Assembly (NCBI GenBank): GCA_902559035.1
Contig: CACEGG010000006.1
Span: 1-64,000, forward strand
Reading direction: 5' to 3'
DNA: 64,000 nt
Origin: an uncultured Bacteroidota bacterium
GTDB taxonomy: Bacteria; Bacteroidota; Bacteroidia; Flavobacteriales; Flavobacteriaceae
Under the pieces are notes generated by a model. It did no database searches, had not been told where the DNA came from, and worked only from the letters and a program-made list of their open reading frames with translations. Of this stretch, positions 16,819 to 26,589 are shown in pieces. The first letter of the stretch is position 1; the number at the start of each line of letters is the position of its first letter. The position numbers and the translations under genes are program-made.

Positions 16819-19097
16819 ACAGTAATTACATATTAGATCCTTGGTCCATAATAGAAGATAAGTTTGATCAATCTAAAATGATTGATTCAGAAAGTATTTT
16901 TAGTTTAGGAAATGGTAAAATTGGTCAAAGAGGAAATTTTGAAGAGAGTTTTTCAGGCGATAAGAGCATTGGAAATTATATAAGTGGAATTTATTATAAG
17001 GACAAAACTAAAGTCGGATGGTGGAAAAAAGGTTATCCGGATTACTTTGCAAAAATGGTTAATTGCCCTAACTGGAATAGTATTATAATTGAAATTAATA
17101 ATAAACTATTAGACTTAAGTAAATGTAAAATCATTTCCTACAGAAGAGAATTAAATATGAAAGAGGGATGGTGTGAAAGAAAAGTTCATCTTGAGACATC
17201 TGATTCTCATGAAATAGAAATCAAATCAAAAAAGTTTATTTCCCTTAAAAGAGAAAATATCGGGGTAATAAAATATTCTATCAAAGCATTAAACAGTAAA
17301 CTTAAAATAAAAGTTTTACCATCAATTGATATTGATGTTAAAAATAATGATGCAAATTGGAATCAACCATTTCTTGAAACTATAGAAACTTTAACTGAAA
17401 AAAATTTTAGCACAGTTAGTTCTAAAGTAATAAATTCTGATTTTGAAATAGCTACATTTATTAAAACAAAATATTTTATAAACTCAATAGCAATTGAAGG
17501 AAATTATATTCCAAGCAACAATAAAAAATTAATTGGTTGCTCAAGTACATTTGATCTTAATAAAAATCATGAATTATCAATTCTAAAATTAGGAGGATAT
17601 GTTAATTCTAACGACACTCCTAAAAAGGAATTTAAAAAAATCATTAAACATGAAACTCAATCAGCGCTAAAGCAGGGTTTTGTAAATCTTTTGGATGAAA
17701 ACAAAAATGAATGGAGTAAAATATGGGACGACTCTGATGTAATAATTGAAGGTGATGTGAAATCTCAACAAGCTATAAGATTTAATATATACCATTTAAA
17801 TCAAACTTTTAATGGGAAAGATCCTAAATTAAATATTGGACCAAAAGGTTTTACTGGTGAAAAATATGGTGGTGTTACATATTGGGATACCGAAGCTTAT
17901 TGTATTCCTTTTTATCTAGGAACTAAAGATTCCACTGTTGCAAAAAATCTTTTAAAACAACGATATGATCAACTGCCTAATGCAATATTAAATGCTGAAA
18001 AGATTGGTTTAAATCATGGAGCAGCATTATACCCAATGGTTACAGCTAACGGAGAAGAATGTCACAATGAATGGGAAATTACATTTGAAGAAATTCATAG
18101 AAATGCTGCTATAGCTCAGGCCATAAAGAAATATTTGAATTTTTCTAATGACAATGAGTTCATGATTAATAAAGGAATAAAAATATTAATCGCTATTTCA
18201 AGATTTTGGGAACAAAGAGTTAATTATTCAAATGCTTTAAATAAATATGTAATTCTTGGAGTTACTGGTCCAAACGAATACGAAAACAATGTAGATAATA
18301 ATTGGTATACTAATTATAGTGCAAAATGGTGCTTAGAATATACAAACGAAACACTTAAAGAAATAGCAGATAGCAATTTAGATCATTACAAAAAAATATT
18401 AAATGAAACATCACTAGAAAAAACAGAGATTTCTAAGTGGTACAAAATTATTAACAATATTTATCTTCCCTATTGTAAGGATTTAGATGTTTTTATTCAA
18501 AATGATGGTTTTTTAAATAAAGATTTACAGCCTGTAACTAGTATTCCTATTGATCAACGTCCTATAAATCAACATTGGTCCTGGGATAAAATTTTAAGAT
18601 CTCCATACATAAAACAAGCTGATGTTTTACAAGGTTTTTATTTTTTTGAAGATGATTTTAGTAAAGATGAACTTTTAAATAACTTTAATTATTATGAGCA
18701 ATTTACAGTTCACGAATCTTCTTTATCTGCATGTATACACAGTATTCTTGCATCAAAAGCAAATGACTTAAATAAAGCATACGATTATTTCGTTAGAGCA
18801 AGTAGATTGGATCTTGATGATTACAATAAAGAGATAAAACAAGGTTTACATATTACTTCGATGGGTGGAACTTGGATGAGTATTGTTGAGGGGTTTGCAG
18901 GTCTAAAAATAATTAATGATAAGGTTTATTTAAATACAAAAATTCCAAAACAATGGGAGGGCTACTCTTTTAAAGTAAATTTAAAAAACAGAAAAATTGA
19001 AATTAAGGTTAATCATGAAGCAACCTCAGTTAAATTAATTAGTGGTGATAAAATCAATATAGTTATAAATGATACAGATACTTACTTAAAAAATTAA
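16812..19097 (+). CDS. GH65 disaccharide phosphorylase, probably maltose phosphorylase
   Basis: A 761-residue cytoplasmic enzyme of normal GH65 length. It has an N-terminal beta-sandwich (1-260), an (alpha/alpha)6 barrel, and a small C-terminal domain. The active-site stretch at 413-430 (NGEECHNEWEITFEEIHRN) contains the conserved catalytic Glu of maltose phosphorylases, and GGVTYWDTEAY and PFYLGTK earlier in the barrel are also typical. It should split maltose with phosphate into glucose and beta-glucose 1-phosphate. The start overlaps the beta-phosphoglucomutase stop by 7 bases. Trehalose or kojibiose phosphorylase activity is possible within the family, but the locus favours maltose. Confidence 0.93.
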   Translation: MLDSNYILDPWSIIEDKFDQSKMIDSESIFSLGNGKIGQRGNFEESFSGDKSIGNYISGIYYKDKTKVGWWKKGYPDYFAKMVNCPNWNSIIIEINNKLLDLSKCKIISYRRELNMKEGWCERKVHLETSDSHEIEIKSKKFISLKRENIGVIKYSIKALNSKLKIKVLPSIDIDVKNNDANWNQPFLETIETLTEKNFSTVSSKVINSDFEIATFIKTKYFINSIAIEGNYIPSNNKKLIGCSSTFDLNKNHELSILKLGGYVNSNDTPKKEFKKIIKHETQSALKQGFVNLLDENKNEWSKIWDDSDVIIEGDVKSQQAIRFNIYHLNQTFNGKDPKLNIGPKGFTGEKYGGVTYWDTEAYCIPFYLGTKDSTVAKNLLKQRYDQLPNAILNAEKIGLNHGAALYPMVTANGEECHNEWEITFEEIHRNAAIAQAIKKYLNFSNDNEFMINKGIKILIAISRFWEQRVNYSNALNKYVILGVTGPNEYENNVDNNWYTNYSAKWCLEYTNETLKEIADSNLDHYKKILNETSLEKTEISKWYKIINNIYLPYCKDLDVFIQNDGFLNKDLQPVTSIPIDQRPINQHWSWDKILRSPYIKQADVLQGFYFFEDDFSKDELLNNFNYYEQFTVHESSLSACIHSILASKANDLNKAYDYFVRASRLDLDDYNKEIKQGLHITSMGGTWMSIVEGFAGLKIINDKVYLNTKIPKQWEGYSFKVNLKNRKIEIKVNHEATSVKLISGDKINIVINDTDTYLKN

Positions 19098-19104
19098 AAT
19101 TATT

Positions 19105-20445
19105 ATGAAAAAAACTTTACTACTCTTTTTACTTTTTTTTATTTCATGTAATGATCAAAAAGAATTATCTACAAATTTTAATATTAATGAAATAAAAGAT
19201 GGTGTAATTTATGAAGCAAACATCAGACAATATTCAGAGTCTGGTAAGTTTCAAGATTTTACTAAGGATATTTACAAATTAAAAGATTTAGGAGTTAAGA
19301 TAATTTGGTTAATGCCGATTCACCCAATTTCAAAAACAAATAGAAAAGGAACATTGGGAAGTTACTATTCAATTTCAGATTATAAAGCTGTAAATCCTGA
19401 ATTTGGAAATAAAGATGATCTTGATGAATTAATAAAAGAGGCTCACAAACATGGTATGCTTGTTATACTTGATTGGGTTGCAAACCATACTGGATGGGAT
19501 CATAAATGGATTGAAAATAAACCTGATTATTACACCAAAAATGAAAATGGAGAAATTACAGATCCAATAAATCCATCTACGGGTGAATCGTGGGGCTGGA
19601 CTGATGTAGCAGATCTAAATTTTGATAATATGGAAATGCAGAATGAAATGATTGAGGCTATGGAATATTGGGTAAAGGAACATGAAATAGATGGTTATAG
19701 ACTTGATGCAGCACATAGTTGCCCTGCCTCTTTCTGGAAAAAATCAATTGAAAGATTAAAAAAGATCAAAAATGTATTAATGCTGGCTGAATCTGATGGA
19801 TATCATACAGGAGGATTTGAATTAATAGAATTATTTGATATGAGTTATAATTGGTCAGGTCATCATGTATTAAATAAAATTTATAAAAAAGAAAATAATT
19901 CAGAAGATTTAAAAATTAATATAAATAGAAATTTAAACGACTATAGCTCCAAGCATGTACTTATGAATTTTACCTCAAATCATGATGAAAATACTTGGGC
20001 AGGAACTGTGTTCGACAGATATGGTGATGGTGCAAAAACATTTGCTGCTTTAACATACTTTTTGCCAGGTATACCACTTATTTATAATGGTCAAGAATAT
20101 GGCCTAAATAAAAGGTTAGAGTTTTTTGAAAAAGATTTTATAACTAAGAAACAATCAGATTTTTATGAGTTTTATTCAAATCTTAATTCTTTAAAAAAAG
20201 AAAACAATCTTCTAGACATTGATTCGGAAATTAAGTTTGAAATAATAGAAACGAATAATAAAAACCTAATTTGTTACAAAAGAACTAAAAATAATGATTC
20301 AATGTACTTTGTGGCCAACCTGTCCGAAGAATCTCAAGAAATAAATACTGAATTTAGTGAAACTTTAAAAAGTTTGAATAGTGATAAAATGATATCACTT
20401 AAAAAAAACTCACTTAATCCCTGGGAATATCATTTTTTGAAGTAA
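19105..20445 (+). CDS. Lipoprotein GH13 alpha-amylase-family enzyme
   Basis: A 446-residue protein with a lipoprotein signal ending FFISCND. It has a compact GH13 barrel with region I DWVANH, nucleophile Asp201 in GYRLDAAHS, acid Glu229 in MLAESDG and Asp294 in TSNHDEN. The short length with no N-terminal accessory domain fits a periplasmic oligosaccharide-acting enzyme (maltogenic amylase, alpha-glucosidase or glucanotransferase type) rather than a surface endo-amylase. It closes the MFS-GH65 operon, 7 bases after GH65, and its end overlaps the convergent nucleotidyltransferase by 16 bases. All catalytic residues are intact. Confidence 0.92.
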   Translation: MKKTLLLFLLFFISCNDQKELSTNFNINEIKDGVIYEANIRQYSESGKFQDFTKDIYKLKDLGVKIIWLMPIHPISKTNRKGTLGSYYSISDYKAVNPEFGNKDDLDELIKEAHKHGMLVILDWVANHTGWDHKWIENKPDYYTKNENGEITDPINPSTGESWGWTDVADLNFDNMEMQNEMIEAMEYWVKEHEIDGYRLDAAHSCPASFWKKSIERLKKIKNVLMLAESDGYHTGGFELIELFDMSYNWSGHHVLNKIYKKENNSEDLKININRNLNDYSSKHVLMNFTSNHDENTWAGTVFDRYGDGAKTFAALTYFLPGIPLIYNGQEYGLNKRLEFFEKDFITKKQSDFYEFYSNLNSLKKENNLLDIDSEIKFEIIETNNKNLICYKRTKNNDSMYFVANLSEESQEINTEFSETLKSLNSDKMISLKKNSLNPWEYHFLK

Positions 20446-21284
20446 TTACTTTCAATTATTTTACTTAAAATTTCTATATCTTTTTTTGAAGTTAAATCTG
20501 GAACATGCTCAGCATGAGCAATTCCTAAAACAGATTTTGATATGCTTTTAGCTAAATTTAAAACAGCTGTTGGTAACTCTTTTTCATTTCTAACCTCATT
20601 GAAAGGACAGTTTTTTAGATACTCATAAAATATTATACCATTAAATTTAAAAAGATTCATGCTTACTCTTGTTATTCCCTTAGAATCCTGAAACTTATTT
20701 ATTTGTAATGAATTAGGCTTTTCTATTATATCTAATAAAAAATTTTGATTATTTAATCGTAAAATGGAAAATGAACTAATTTTTTCATTACTAAATTTCA
20801 AATAATTTTTATCGTAAGAAATGAAAGCATTTAAAGCATTTGTTAGCCTTATTTTTTTAAATGCAGAAACAGAATATAAATTATCGCTATTACAAACACA
20901 GAAATCTTTACTCCTTAGCTCCTTAAATTGAAACAGTACTTGAAATAGAGCATCTGCAGTTCCTGATGGCTTAACTCTACCTTTCTCTAAATACTGTGTA
21001 GCAAAATAAAAAGTTAAACCAGGATATGAGTTTTTAGAAAAGTAATTTTTAAAACTTGATGAATTTTCTCCAATTACAAAATAAATCTTCTTAAATCCTG
21101 CAGATTTAGCATTGAACAATAAGTAATGAATTAACGGTTTTCCTTCTTCACCTATACCAATTAACCCTTTTTCAATTTTATTGGCTTGAATTATTGAATT
21201 TTCACTCAGATTATTGCTCGCAACTGATTTTTTCATTCTGGATGAAAGTCCAGCTGCCAGAATAATTAATGAATCATTGATCAT
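20430..21284 (-). CDS. Sugar nucleotidyltransferase-like protein
   Basis: A 284-residue cytoplasmic protein with the nucleotidyltransferase opening IILAAGLSSRM (residues 7-17) and a central VCNSDN (about 151-156) that corresponds to the metal-binding Asp of the family. The start at 21284 is chosen because it directly precedes this motif and falls one base after the GH109 stop. The usual Lys after GxGxRM is partly conserved (MKKS). It probably transfers a nucleotide to a sugar phosphate, but the specific sugar is not evident. It is the third gene of a minus-strand operon galE, GH109, nucleotidyltransferase. Confidence 0.82.
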   Translation of the reverse strand: MINDSLIILAAGLSSRMKKSVASNNLSENSIIQANKIEKGLIGIGEEGKPLIHYLLFNAKSAGFKKIYFVIGENSSSFKNYFSKNSYPGLTFYFATQYLEKGRVKPSGTADALFQVLFQFKELRSKDFCVCNSDNLYSVSAFKKIRLTNALNAFISYDKNYLKFSNEKISSFSILRLNNQNFLLDIIEKPNSLQINKFQDSKGITRVSMNLFKFNGIIFYEYLKNCPFNEVRNEKELPTAVLNLAKSISKSVLGIAHAEHVPDLTSKKDIEILSKIIESNYFKK

Positions 21285-21285
21285 T

Positions 21286-22668
21286 TTAAACAATAATATT
21301 AAGAGGTGAAGTTTGTTTCCACATTCCTCTTGTAAAATCAGGGAATTCTTGTGGCGTACCATCCTCATCTATTGATTTTGCACTAAGTGGAGTTACTGCA
21401 CTCCAAAAGCAACCTTCATATACATTTTGATCAAGAGGTAAACCATTTTTTAAACATTCAACAATTCTATACATCATTATTCCATCCATTCCACCGTGAC
21501 CAGATTTTTTTGTTTTAGAATTTAATCTTTTATATAACGGATGATCATATTTATCAAACAATACTTCTAAATCCTTCCCTTGAATCCAAGAATGATGATC
21601 CTTTATAATACCCTCAAATCCTCCTTCTAATGCAATTCTCGTTGGGAAACCTGTTAAAGTTCCCTTTGAACCTTGAATTAAATTATGTCTAGTATAAGGC
21701 CTAGGACTAGTTTCATCCCATTGAACAAGGATAGTTCTACCTAAATGTGTTTTAATTATTGAAGTGTTTAAATCTCCATTTTGGTAATCTAATTTATTCC
21801 ACTTATGGTTTTTATCGAAATTCTTTATTGCATATGATTGTCGACCAATTGAGGGAGTAGAGTAAGAGACAATAGTTTTAAAGTTATCTTCTTTTCTTGC
21901 TATATTCATATATTGTGCGACAGGACCTAATCCATGAGTGGGGTATAAATTACCTTTTCCCTCAGCATAATGATTTGTTCTCCAAGAACCTGTTCCTCTT
22001 TCCTCTTGAAACATTTGAAATCTCAATTCATGTATATAAGCTGCTTCTGCATGTAATAATTCTCCAATAACACCCTGCCTACACATATTCAAATACATCA
22101 ATTCTTCACGACCATAATTAACATTCTCCATCATCATACAATGTTTTTGAGTCAATTCTGAAGTGTTGACTATATCCCACATTTCCTTAGTGGATATGGC
22201 TAATGGGACTTCACAAAAAGCATGAGCACCATCCAACATAGTTTGGATAACCATTGGAGCATGATTTTTCCAATTCGTACATATAAAAACTATATCAGGA
22301 TTAGTTTCTTTTAACATTTTTTTCCAATTGTTTTCATCCCCCCAATATAACTTTACATCATTAGAAAAATTATTATATTTTTTTAATCTTTTGTATTCTC
22401 TTTTTACATTATCCTCATACAAATCACATAAAGCAACAACCTGAGTGTTTTCTAAAGTAGAAAAATTCTTCAAGTGCCCAGGTCCTCTAGCTCCAAGACC
22501 AATAAAAGCGGCTTTAATGTTATCATAAGGTTTATCAGCATAATCTCCCATATATTTCCCATAGGATGGTCTTGAAATATTTTCCTGACAACTAAGACTA
22601 AGTGTGGATGCAGCAATTGCGCCAAGACTAGATTTTTTAATAAAATTTCTTCTGTTATAATTTTTCAT
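21286..22668 (-). CDS. GH109-type NAD-dependent glycosidase (Gfo/Idh/MocA fold) with Tat signal
   Basis: A 460-residue protein that opens with a twin-arginine leader (YNRRNFIKKSSLGAIAAS), so it is exported folded with its cofactor. Residues about 49-180 form the Rossmann domain (AAFIGLGARGPGHL). The segments ENVNYGREELMYLN, AEAAYIHELR and GNLYPTHGLGPVAQYMNI are hallmarks of GH109, whose members cleave terminal alpha-N-acetylgalactosamine through an NAD+-dependent oxidation-elimination mechanism. The catalytic-region His of THGLGP and Tyr of AYIHELR are present. It overlaps the galE end by 14 bases. Other activities are known among GH109-like proteins, so the substrate is tentative. Confidence 0.88.
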   Translation of the reverse strand: MKNYNRRNFIKKSSLGAIAASTLSLSCQENISRPSYGKYMGDYADKPYDNIKAAFIGLGARGPGHLKNFSTLENTQVVALCDLYEDNVKREYKRLKKYNNFSNDVKLYWGDENNWKKMLKETNPDIVFICTNWKNHAPMVIQTMLDGAHAFCEVPLAISTKEMWDIVNTSELTQKHCMMMENVNYGREELMYLNMCRQGVIGELLHAEAAYIHELRFQMFQEERGTGSWRTNHYAEGKGNLYPTHGLGPVAQYMNIARKEDNFKTIVSYSTPSIGRQSYAIKNFDKNHKWNKLDYQNGDLNTSIIKTHLGRTILVQWDETSPRPYTRHNLIQGSKGTLTGFPTRIALEGGFEGIIKDHHSWIQGKDLEVLFDKYDHPLYKRLNSKTKKSGHGGMDGIMMYRIVECLKNGLPLDQNVYEGCFWSAVTPLSAKSIDEDGTPQEFPDFTRGMWKQTSPLNIIV

Positions 22669-23686
22669 TATTTATTTTTTTTTCCCAATTCCAAGCCGAT
22701 AAAAGTGAATCTTCAATTGATAATTTAGATTTCCAATTTAAAATTTTATTGGCTTTGTTTACATTGGCATAACATTCTCCAACATCTCCTTTTCGTCTTT
22801 TTCCAACTTTATATTTTAATTTTTGATTAGTAACTATTTCAAAAGAATTGATTAGGTCAAAAACAGAAGACCCATGACCTGTACCAATATTAAAAGTATC
22901 ATAAAAATTAGGTTTAGTAATTTTATTTAAATATTCTAATGATTTAATATGAGCATTTGCTAAATCAACCACATGAATAAAATCTCTAATACACGATCCG
23001 TCTTTTGTTGGATAATCATCACCAAAAACAACTAATTCTTTTCTTTTACCAATAGCAGTTTGAGTAATAAAGGGAACTAAATTTTGAGGAATCCCTATTG
23101 GAAGTTCACCAATTTCTGCGGATATATGGGCTCCAATGGGATTAAAATATCTTAGACTAATCACCTTAAAATCTGAGTTTGATTGAGTCAAATCATATAA
23201 TATCTCCTCTCCTATTTGTTTAGTATTTCCATAGGGTGATTCAGCCACTTTAATTGATTCATTCTCAGTTATAGGTAAAATTTCAGGATCACCATAGACA
23301 GTAGCAGATGAACTAAAAATAAATTTTATTGGCTTATTTAAATCTTTTAAAGCTTCTGAAAGATTAATTAAGGAAAAAAGGTTATTAGAATAGTATTTTA
23401 ATGGGTTTTCAATACTTTCTCCAACAGCTTTTGATGCTGCAAAATGAATTACTCCATCGATATCTTTATTATTTTCAATAAAGTCTTTTGTAAATTTTAT
23501 ATTTCTTAAATCTAACTTTTCAAATTTTACTGATTTATTACATGTTTTATTTATTCCGTCAAGAACACATAATGAGGAGTTTGACAAATCATCAACTATA
23601 ACAACTTCATAACCTTTATTTACTAGTTCAACTACTGTATGACTTCCAATATATCCTAAACCTCCTGTAACTAATATTTTTGACAT
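22655..23686 (-). CDS. galE: UDP-glucose 4-epimerase
   Basis: A 343-residue cytosolic short-chain dehydrogenase of standard length. The NAD motif GGLGYIGSHT is at residues 8-17, the catalytic Ser/Tyr/Lys appear as SSSATVYGD and SPYGNTK, and the substrate motifs LRYFNPIGAH and GDDYPTKDGSCIRDFIHV are intact. It interconverts UDP-glucose and UDP-galactose, and some homologues also act on the N-acetyl forms. It is the first gene of the operon with the GH109 enzyme and the nucleotidyltransferase, so a link to galactose or GalNAc handling is plausible. Confidence 0.95.
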   Translation of the reverse strand: MSKILVTGGLGYIGSHTVVELVNKGYEVVIVDDLSNSSLCVLDGINKTCNKSVKFEKLDLRNIKFTKDFIENNKDIDGVIHFAASKAVGESIENPLKYYSNNLFSLINLSEALKDLNKPIKFIFSSSATVYGDPEILPITENESIKVAESPYGNTKQIGEEILYDLTQSNSDFKVISLRYFNPIGAHISAEIGELPIGIPQNLVPFITQTAIGKRKELVVFGDDYPTKDGSCIRDFIHVVDLANAHIKSLEYLNKITKPNFYDTFNIGTGHGSSVFDLINSFEIVTNQKLKYKVGKRRKGDVGECYANVNKANKILNWKSKLSIEDSLLSAWNWEKKINNEKL

Positions 23687-23738
23687 TTTAATTAGATATT
23701 CATCTAAGTTAATAAAATAAAAATCCTAAATTAATGGA

Positions 23739-25157
23739 GTGAAAAATATTTTAATATTAATTGTTTTAATTCTTTACTCTTGTAATCATTCATATAAGCC
23801 CGTAGACCCCGTTCCAACAGAACGTCAAAAAATTTGGCAAGAAATGGAATACTACGCATTTATTCATTTTAACATGAATACATTCACAAATATGGAATGG
23901 GGATATGGAGATGAATCACCATCTACTTTCAGTCCCTCGGAACTTGATACAGACCAATGGGCTAGAACAATTAAAGAGTCAGGGATGAAAGGAATAATAA
24001 TAACTGCAAAACATCATGATGGATTTTCACTGTGGCCAAGTAAATTTACTGATCATTCAGTTAAAAATAGCCCATGGAAAAATGGTAAGGGAGATTTGAT
24101 AAAAGATTTGGAAAAATCATGTAATAAATACAACTTAAAACTAGGAATATACTTATCTCCATGGGACAGGAATCATCCAGAATATGGTACACAAAATTAC
24201 ATTACATACTTTAGAAATCAATTAACTGAACTTTTAACTAATTACGGAGAAATTTTTGAAGTTTGGTTTGATGGTGCTAATGGAGGGAGTGGATATTACG
24301 GAGGAGCTAATGAAGTTAGAAAGGTTGATAAAAAAACTTATTATGACTGGCCCAATACCCATAAAATAATTAGAAAACTACAACCAAATGCTGTTATTTT
24401 TAGTGATGCTGGACTTGATGTAAGATGGGTTGGTAATGAAAAGGGGTATGCGAGTAAAACTACTTGGTCAAATATTTATCGTGACAGCTTGTATGGTGGT
24501 ATGCCTGACTATTACAAATTTTCATCTGGCCAAGAATTTGGAACTCATTTTATCCCAACAGAAACAGATGTTTCTATAAGACCTGGATGGTATTATCACC
24601 CTGAGGAAGATGATAAAGTTAAGTCTCTAGACAAATTAATTGATATTTATTTTAATTCAATTGGTTTAAATAGTTCTTTATTATTAAATATTCCTGTTGA
24701 TAAAAGAGGACTAATTCATGAAAATGATGCTCAACGAATGCTAGAGCTAAATCAATTTATTAAAAATACTTTTAAAAATAATTTAATAAAGAAATCTAAC
24801 TTGTTTTTCAATAATAAAAGTCATCCAATTAACAAGATTGTTGACAGAGATATTGATACATTTTGTCCTTTTAAATCAAATGAAAATAATATAATTTATA
24901 TTTCTCTTGACACTGAAAAATTAGTCGATGTTTTTGAAATCTCTGAGAACATTAATCTTGGACAAAGAATTAAAGAATTTATATTCGAAATAAAAGTAAA
25001 TGAAAAGTGGGTTACAATCGAAAAAGGAACAACAATTGGGATGAAAAGGTTAATAAAATTTAAACCTACAATAATTAAAGAATTAAGGTTTACAATTGTT
25101 GATTCAAAGGATACACCTTTGGTTTCTGAACTTGGACTTTATAAATCTTCAAAATGA
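23739..25157 (+). CDS. GH29 alpha-L-fucosidase lipoprotein
   Basis: A 472-residue protein with a GTG start at 23739, chosen because it begins a lipoprotein signal (KNILILIVLILYSC) and the nearby ATG at 23734 is out of frame. The GH29 barrel shows the conserved YAFIHFNMNTFTNMEWG and ITAKHHDGFSLWPS, and the nucleophile Asp in FEVWFDGANG (about residue 179). The C-terminal 120 residues look like a discoidin-type beta-sandwich. The WFDGANG motif and the C-terminal domain resemble the GH29-B group, which prefers alpha-1,3/1,4-linked fucose on branched glycans. It leads an operon with the small GreA-like protein and a secreted hydrolase. It is divergent from galE across only 52 bases. Confidence 0.92.
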   Translation: MKNILILIVLILYSCNHSYKPVDPVPTERQKIWQEMEYYAFIHFNMNTFTNMEWGYGDESPSTFSPSELDTDQWARTIKESGMKGIIITAKHHDGFSLWPSKFTDHSVKNSPWKNGKGDLIKDLEKSCNKYNLKLGIYLSPWDRNHPEYGTQNYITYFRNQLTELLTNYGEIFEVWFDGANGGSGYYGGANEVRKVDKKTYYDWPNTHKIIRKLQPNAVIFSDAGLDVRWVGNEKGYASKTTWSNIYRDSLYGGMPDYYKFSSGQEFGTHFIPTETDVSIRPGWYYHPEEDDKVKSLDKLIDIYFNSIGLNSSLLLNIPVDKRGLIHENDAQRMLELNQFIKNTFKNNLIKKSNLFFNNKSHPINKIVDRDIDTFCPFKSNENNIIYISLDTEKLVDVFEISENINLGQRIKEFIFEIKVNEKWVTIEKGTTIGMKRLIKFKPTIIKELRFTIVDSKDTPLVSELGLYKSSK

Positions 25158-25609
25158 GAAGTATACGAGATTTATTATTTGATCATTGTGAAAACAACAT
25201 AAATTTTAAATTAAAGAATTATTTAAAAATTGATAAAGAATTGTTAAAATCTTTAAATGAAGAAACAAAAAGTAGTTCTGGAGATAAATATGAAACCTCG
25301 AGAGCAATGATTCAAATTGAAAGAGAAAAAAACAGTAAACAAATTAAAGAAATTGAAAATCTAAAAAAACAACTACTTTCAATAAAATCTATCAAAGTAA
25401 GTAATTCAAAAGTATCTCAAGGTTCAATAGTTTATACAAGTAATAGCAATTATTTCATTTCAATATCCTGTAAATTATATGAGAATGAGTCAAACATAAT
25501 TTATTGTGTATCTCCAAAAACGCCAATAGCTAAAGAATATCTAGGAAAAAAAGTTGGTGATGAGGTCAACTTTAATAATATTATAAGTATAATTGAAAAA
25601 ATTAATTAA
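25154..25609 (+). CDS. Small GreA/GreB C-terminal-domain-like protein
   Basis: A 151-residue protein without a signal peptide. Residues 30-80 are charged and helical (probable short coiled coil), and residues 85-150 resemble the C-terminal domain of GreA/GreB transcription factors (SKVSQGSIVYT and SPKTPIAKEYLGKKVGDEV). The N-terminal hairpin is shorter than in true GreA, so cleavage-factor function is doubtful. Similar flavobacterial proteins are often mislabelled 3-oxoacyl-ACP synthase. It starts inside the fucosidase stop (ATGA), so it is translationally coupled. Role unknown. Confidence 0.7.
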   Translation: MRSIRDLLFDHCENNINFKLKNYLKIDKELLKSLNEETKSSSGDKYETSRAMIQIEREKNSKQIKEIENLKKQLLSIKSIKVSNSKVSQGSIVYTSNSNYFISISCKLYENESNIIYCVSPKTPIAKEYLGKKVGDEVNFNNIISIIEKIN

Positions 25610-25618
25610 ATTTTAAAA

Positions 25619-26587
25619 ATGAATAACTTAATATCAAATTATTTCTTTATATTTTTCTTCTTTACTTATTTAACTTGGTCGCAAAGCTTTTCAGAAAAAA
25701 TTATTTTCACAAGCTCAAACCCTTACAGTTTTAGTGAAATTATATCAAATTCTGAATTTCAAAAGCAGGATGTATTTGGTCAATTAGTAGTTCCCACAGA
25801 TACTTTAAACCCGAATAAAAAATATCCATTGATTATTGGAGTTGCTGGAAGTGAGGGATGGAAAAATCACCATTACGACTATTTAAAAATGTATCAAGAT
25901 TTAGGATATGCTACCTTCGAATTAAATAGTTTTAAAAGTAGAAATATTAAGTCGACTGTTGGAAAACAAAATCAAGTAACTGTAGCAGCAATGGTATTTG
26001 ATGCATATAAAGCGTTGGAGAAATTATCAAAACACCCTTTGATAGATAAAGATAAAATTTCAATTACTGGTTGGAGCTTAGGAGGAGGTGTTACATTATT
26101 TTCTGCTTGGAAACCAATAATCAAAGCCTTAGGACAATCAGTAAACTTCGCATCTCATTTAGCTTTTTACCCGCCTTGTTTTTTTGATTTTGAGGAAATG
26201 AGCTTTAGTGATTCTCCAATACATATTTTAATCGGCGAACTTGATGACTGGACTCCTGCTAAACCTTGTGATGAATTTGTAAAAAAACTAGCTAAATCTA
26301 ATGTAAATATTACAATTTATGAAAACTCGCATCACGGTTTTGATAGAGAAGGAGAATTAGAGTTTAATGAAAATGGATATAGCTTTAAGGATTGTATGTT
26401 TGATGTAAATACAGACGGTGATATTTTGATGAATTATCTAAATATTCCTATGACAAATCCTTTTTTGCAAAAAATAGGATTTCTTTTCTGTGTTGAACGA
26501 GGAGTAACTATTGGAGGAAACAAAAAAGCAAGAAATAAATCTTTTAAATTTGCGAAAGACTTTATGCACAAAACTCTGTCTCAGTGA
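25619..26587 (+). CDS. Secreted dienelactone-hydrolase-like alpha/beta hydrolase
   Basis: A 322-residue protein with a signal peptide (FFTYLTWSQS). The alpha/beta hydrolase triad is visible: Ser153 in GWSLGGG, Asp in GELDDWTPA (about 210) and His in NSHHGFD. The dienelactone hydrolase family (PF01738) usually hydrolyses small esters or lactones; the export signal here suggests a role on polymers or glycan substituents instead. It is the third gene of the fucosidase operon and ends 2 bases before the convergent OsmC gene. The substrate cannot be read from sequence. Confidence 0.82.
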   Translation: MNNLISNYFFIFFFFTYLTWSQSFSEKIIFTSSNPYSFSEIISNSEFQKQDVFGQLVVPTDTLNPNKKYPLIIGVAGSEGWKNHHYDYLKMYQDLGYATFELNSFKSRNIKSTVGKQNQVTVAAMVFDAYKALEKLSKHPLIDKDKISITGWSLGGGVTLFSAWKPIIKALGQSVNFASHLAFYPPCFFDFEEMSFSDSPIHILIGELDDWTPAKPCDEFVKKLAKSNVNITIYENSHHGFDREGELEFNENGYSFKDCMFDVNTDGDILMNYLNIPMTNPFLQKIGFLFCVERGVTIGGNKKARNKSFKFAKDFMHKTLSQ

Positions 26588-26589
26588 AA

